Assembly: GCA_934502905.1 (NCBI GenBank)
Contig: CAKSVK010000171.1
Location: forward strand, 1-7,502
Origin: an uncultured Chitinophagaceae bacterium
GTDB lineage: Bacteria; Bacteroidota; Bacteroidia; Chitinophagales; Chitinophagaceae
DNA: 7,502 bases
Direction of reading: 5' to 3'
Both the position numbers and the translations under genes were made by a program. The notes under the pieces are model-generated. The model was not told the origin of the DNA. It saw only the letters and a program-made list of their open reading frames with translations, and did not search any database. Shown one piece after another: positions 6,397 to 7,502 of this stretch (positions are counted from its first letter, which is position 1; every line of letters starts with the position of its first letter).

Positions 6397-6432
6397 ATTG
6401 CGGCAAAATCAGAAATAAACAAATGCCGCAAT
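6397..6432 (+). repeat. Perfect 9-bp inverted repeat downstream of DJ-1 gene
   Basis: ATTGCGGCA (6397-6405) and TGCCGCAAT (6424-6432) are exact reverse complements around an 18-nt A-rich loop. It starts 77 bp after the DJ-1 stop codon. A stable RNA hairpin is expected and could end or protect the CMD/DJ-1 transcript, but no T-run follows. A protein-binding or recombination site is an alternative. Confidence 0.5.
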
Positions 6433-6501
6433 AAATGTTCAGGATTTCGTTCTATGCAATACCTCTATAACTGGAGCTATAGAATTAATAATGAATTTTT
6501 G

Positions 6502-6509
6502 TATCTTTA
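6502..6509 (+). promoter_or_regulatory. Possible Bacteroidota -7 promoter element TATCTTTA
   Basis: TATCTTTA matches 7 of 8 positions of the Bacteroidota -7 consensus TAnnTTTG and sits after an AT-rich run (GAATTTTTG). No TTG is found about 20 bp further upstream. If used, it would give the DUF2200/DUF1801 transcript a leader of about 165 nt that includes dispersed repeat copy B. Confidence 0.25.
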
Positions 6510-6583
6510 ATTAGCCTCGCCCAAAGGCAGGATATCCGGCAGGCATTTTTATCCCGAAGCCCGCCATGACCAGTCCCGGATTT

Positions 6584-6607
6584 ACGGGAAACAAATGCTT
6601 AACCATT
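6584..6607 (+). repeat. Dispersed repeat, copy B (upstream of DUF2200 gene)
   Basis: This is the partner of 3845-3869: ACGGGAA, ACAAATGCT and AACCATT in the same order and spacing, apart from one missing T and a T (6600) in place of C. It ends 72 bp before the DUF2200 ATG, and its first bases form the right arm of the TCCCG/CGGGA hairpin at 6574-6589. The left copy lacks that hairpin arm. Confidence 0.6.
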
Positions 6608-6679
6608 TCCAGTAATGTTAAATGACCGTATAAGCACCTGATACCGATATATTTCGCAGACAACATTAAATCACAGGAT

Positions 6680-7042
6680 ATGAAACCAACTCCCGAGCAC
6701 AATGAGCGGATTGCAAAAATGACATTTGCATCTGTATATCCGCACTATATCACCAAGGTTGAGAGCAAAGGAAGGACAAAAGAGGAATTACACCAGGTAA
6801 TAGAATGGCTGACAGGATTTGATAACAAAAAGCTGCAGGAGCTTATCGATGAAAAAGTGACTTTTGAAACATTCTTTAAGAGAGCAAACCTGAATCCCAA
6901 AGCACAACTTATAACAGGCGTAATTTGCGGCTATCGGATTGAAGAAATTGAAAACCCTTTAACAAGGCAAGCAAGGTATTTGGACAAGCTGGTGGATGAA
7001 TTGGCAAAAGGCAGAAAGATGGAGAAGATTTTAAGACAGTAA
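6680..7042 (+). CDS. DUF2200 family protein
   Basis: A 120-residue cytoplasmic protein that matches DUF2200 along its whole length. Visible signatures are [10 protein letters not shown] (14-23), KGRTKEEL (30-37), WLTGFD (43-48), TFETFF (61-66), [18 protein letters not shown] (77-94) and [19 protein letters not shown] (100-118). The family is widespread in bacteria as a short single-domain protein without an established function; nothing visible, such as a metal site or catalytic motif, suggests one. The start at 6680 has AGGAT directly before it, a weak ribosome-binding site, and leaves a normal family length. The DUF1801 gene begins 14 bp after its stop on the same strand, so the two are very likely co-transcribed. 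Confidence 0.93.
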   Translation: MKPTPEHNERIAKMTFASVYPHYITKVESKGRTKEELHQVIEWLTGFDNKKLQELIDEKVTFETFFKRANLNPKAQLITGVICGYRIEEIENPLTRQARYLDKLVDELAKGRKMEKILRQ

Positions 7043-7056
7043 TCAAAATCGGACTT

Positions 7057-7494
7057 ATGGCAAAACCAAAGACAACTTACACAGGCAAAGACGTGATGGA
7101 TTTTATAAGCTCATTTGTTGACGACGAGCAGAAAAGAGCCGACAGCATACGTCTGACAGAACTGATGCAGGAATGGTCTGGCTTTGAGCCCAAAATGTGG
7201 GGACCCACCATTATCGGGTTCGGCAACTACCACTACAGGTACGCAAGCGGACACGAAGGCGACGCGCCAATTCTTGGATTTTCTCCAAGGAAAGCAGCAT
7301 TTTCACTATACGTTTATTCTCCGACAGAAAGAAGTAAAGAACTTTTGATTGAACTCGGCAAATTCAAAATAAGTAAAGCCTGCATTTATATAAAAAAACT
7401 TTCCGATGTCAATATTTCAACTTTATATAAACTCTGCGAAGAGTCAATAAAATATATTAATGAGCATTATGAGTGTGCCTGCAGAGCAAAATGA
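7057..7494 (+). CDS. DUF1801 domain-containing protein
   Basis: A 145-residue cytoplasmic protein of the DUF1801 family (YdhG-like fold). Characteristic segments are TGKDVMDFISSFVDDEQKRADS (about 9-30), LTELMQEWSGFEPKMWGPTIIGFGNYHYRYASG (33-65), LGFSPRKAAFSLYVY (73-87), and GKFKISKACIYIKKLSDVN (101-119), ending in a helix with EYCECACR-like cysteines (Cys140, Cys142). The family is small and soluble with no firmly established function; a few structures suggest ligand binding. Length is complete. It lies 14 bp after the DUF2200 gene and probably depends on that gene's promoter. Only 8 bp follow the stop codon in this window, so a further gene in the operon cannot be excluded. Confidence 0.92.
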   Translation: MAKPKTTYTGKDVMDFISSFVDDEQKRADSIRLTELMQEWSGFEPKMWGPTIIGFGNYHYRYASGHEGDAPILGFSPRKAAFSLYVYSPTERSKELLIELGKFKISKACIYIKKLSDVNISTLYKLCEESIKYINEHYECACRAK

Positions 7495-7502
7495 CAGGTG
7501 CA

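Larger units (their letters stand above)
6321..6679. other. 359-bp non-coding spacer between DJ-1 and DUF2200 genes
   Basis: No convincing gene is present: the longest plus-strand frame (6328-6510, 60 residues) has no recognisable features and a composition unlike its neighbours. The spacer holds, in order: the 8-bp palindrome CCGGCCGG (6361-6368); a perfect 9-bp inverted repeat (6397-6432); an AT-rich stretch with small CTATA/TATAG arms (6465-6482) ending in a possible -7 element TATCTTTA (6502-6509); a TCCCG/CGGGA hairpin (6574-6589); dispersed repeat copy B (6584-6607); and ACAACATTAAA (6660-6670) just before the DUF2200 ATG. The number of inverted repeats is high for a spacer of this size. 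Confidence 0.55.

Noticed and set aside
6328..6510. 60-residue plus-strand open frame in the DJ-1/DUF2200 spacer
   Set aside because: No ribosome-binding site, no recognisable motif and a composition unlike the neighbours; it also spans the 9-bp inverted repeat. A lineage-specific small protein cannot be fully excluded.
6609..6635. TAATGTTAAATG resembling the right arm of a dif/XerCD site
   Set aside because: Only one arm is similar; no matching left arm and central region are present, so a recombination site cannot be supported.
6511..6702. 63-residue minus-strand open frame
   Set aside because: It overlaps the DUF2200 start and the repeat region, lacks family features and depends on chance absence of stops.

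Overview
The window looks like chromosome from a Bacteroidota bacterium, most likely of the Chitinophagaceae (Chitinophaga/Niastella type). The evidence is a SusC-type TonB-dependent receptor with an STN domain, a FecR anti-sigma factor with the Bacteroidota C-terminal DUF4974 domain, a matching ECF sigma factor, AT-rich spacers and almost no strong Shine-Dalgarno sequences. The genus is an inference; no rRNA or other taxonomic marker is present.

Left part (1-2941, minus strand): a cell-surface signalling and nutrient-uptake locus read right to left. It runs ECF sigma factor (2941-2360), FecR-like anti-sigma factor (2283-1111), then the first 319 residues of a SusC-type outer-membrane receptor (957 to the left edge). 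By analogy with known systems, substrate arriving at the receptor is signalled through its periplasmic STN domain to FecR. FecR then frees the sigma factor to transcribe the receptor and, presumably, a SusD-like lipoprotein and enzymes beyond the left edge. The substrate cannot be told from this window.

Right part (3235-7494, all plus strand): six small, mostly soluble proteins. They are a GNAT acetyltransferase, an atypical extended short-chain dehydrogenase (SDR), an AhpD-like carboxymuconolactone decarboxylase (CMD) family protein, a DJ-1/PfpI (Hsp31-like) protein, a DUF2200 protein and a DUF1801 protein. CMD/DJ-1 (46-bp gap) and DUF2200/DUF1801 (14-bp gap) look like two short operons; the other genes have spacers of 208 to 359 bp. 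The products suggest small-molecule detoxification and stress housekeeping, but the sequence shows no single pathway.

The least expected signal is in the spacers of the right part. A sequence of about 25 bp is shared between the spacers before the SDR gene and the DUF2200 gene. A second 15-bp motif is shared by the spacers before the SDR and DJ-1 genes, and ACAAC-containing motifs lie about 20 bp before three start codons. The spacer after the DJ-1 gene also holds a perfect 9-bp inverted repeat. Together these suggest a dispersed repeat family at gene-unit boundaries, perhaps cassette-like; this is an inference that needs a genome-wide search. No tRNA, rRNA, CRISPR array, insertion sequence or recombinase gene was found.
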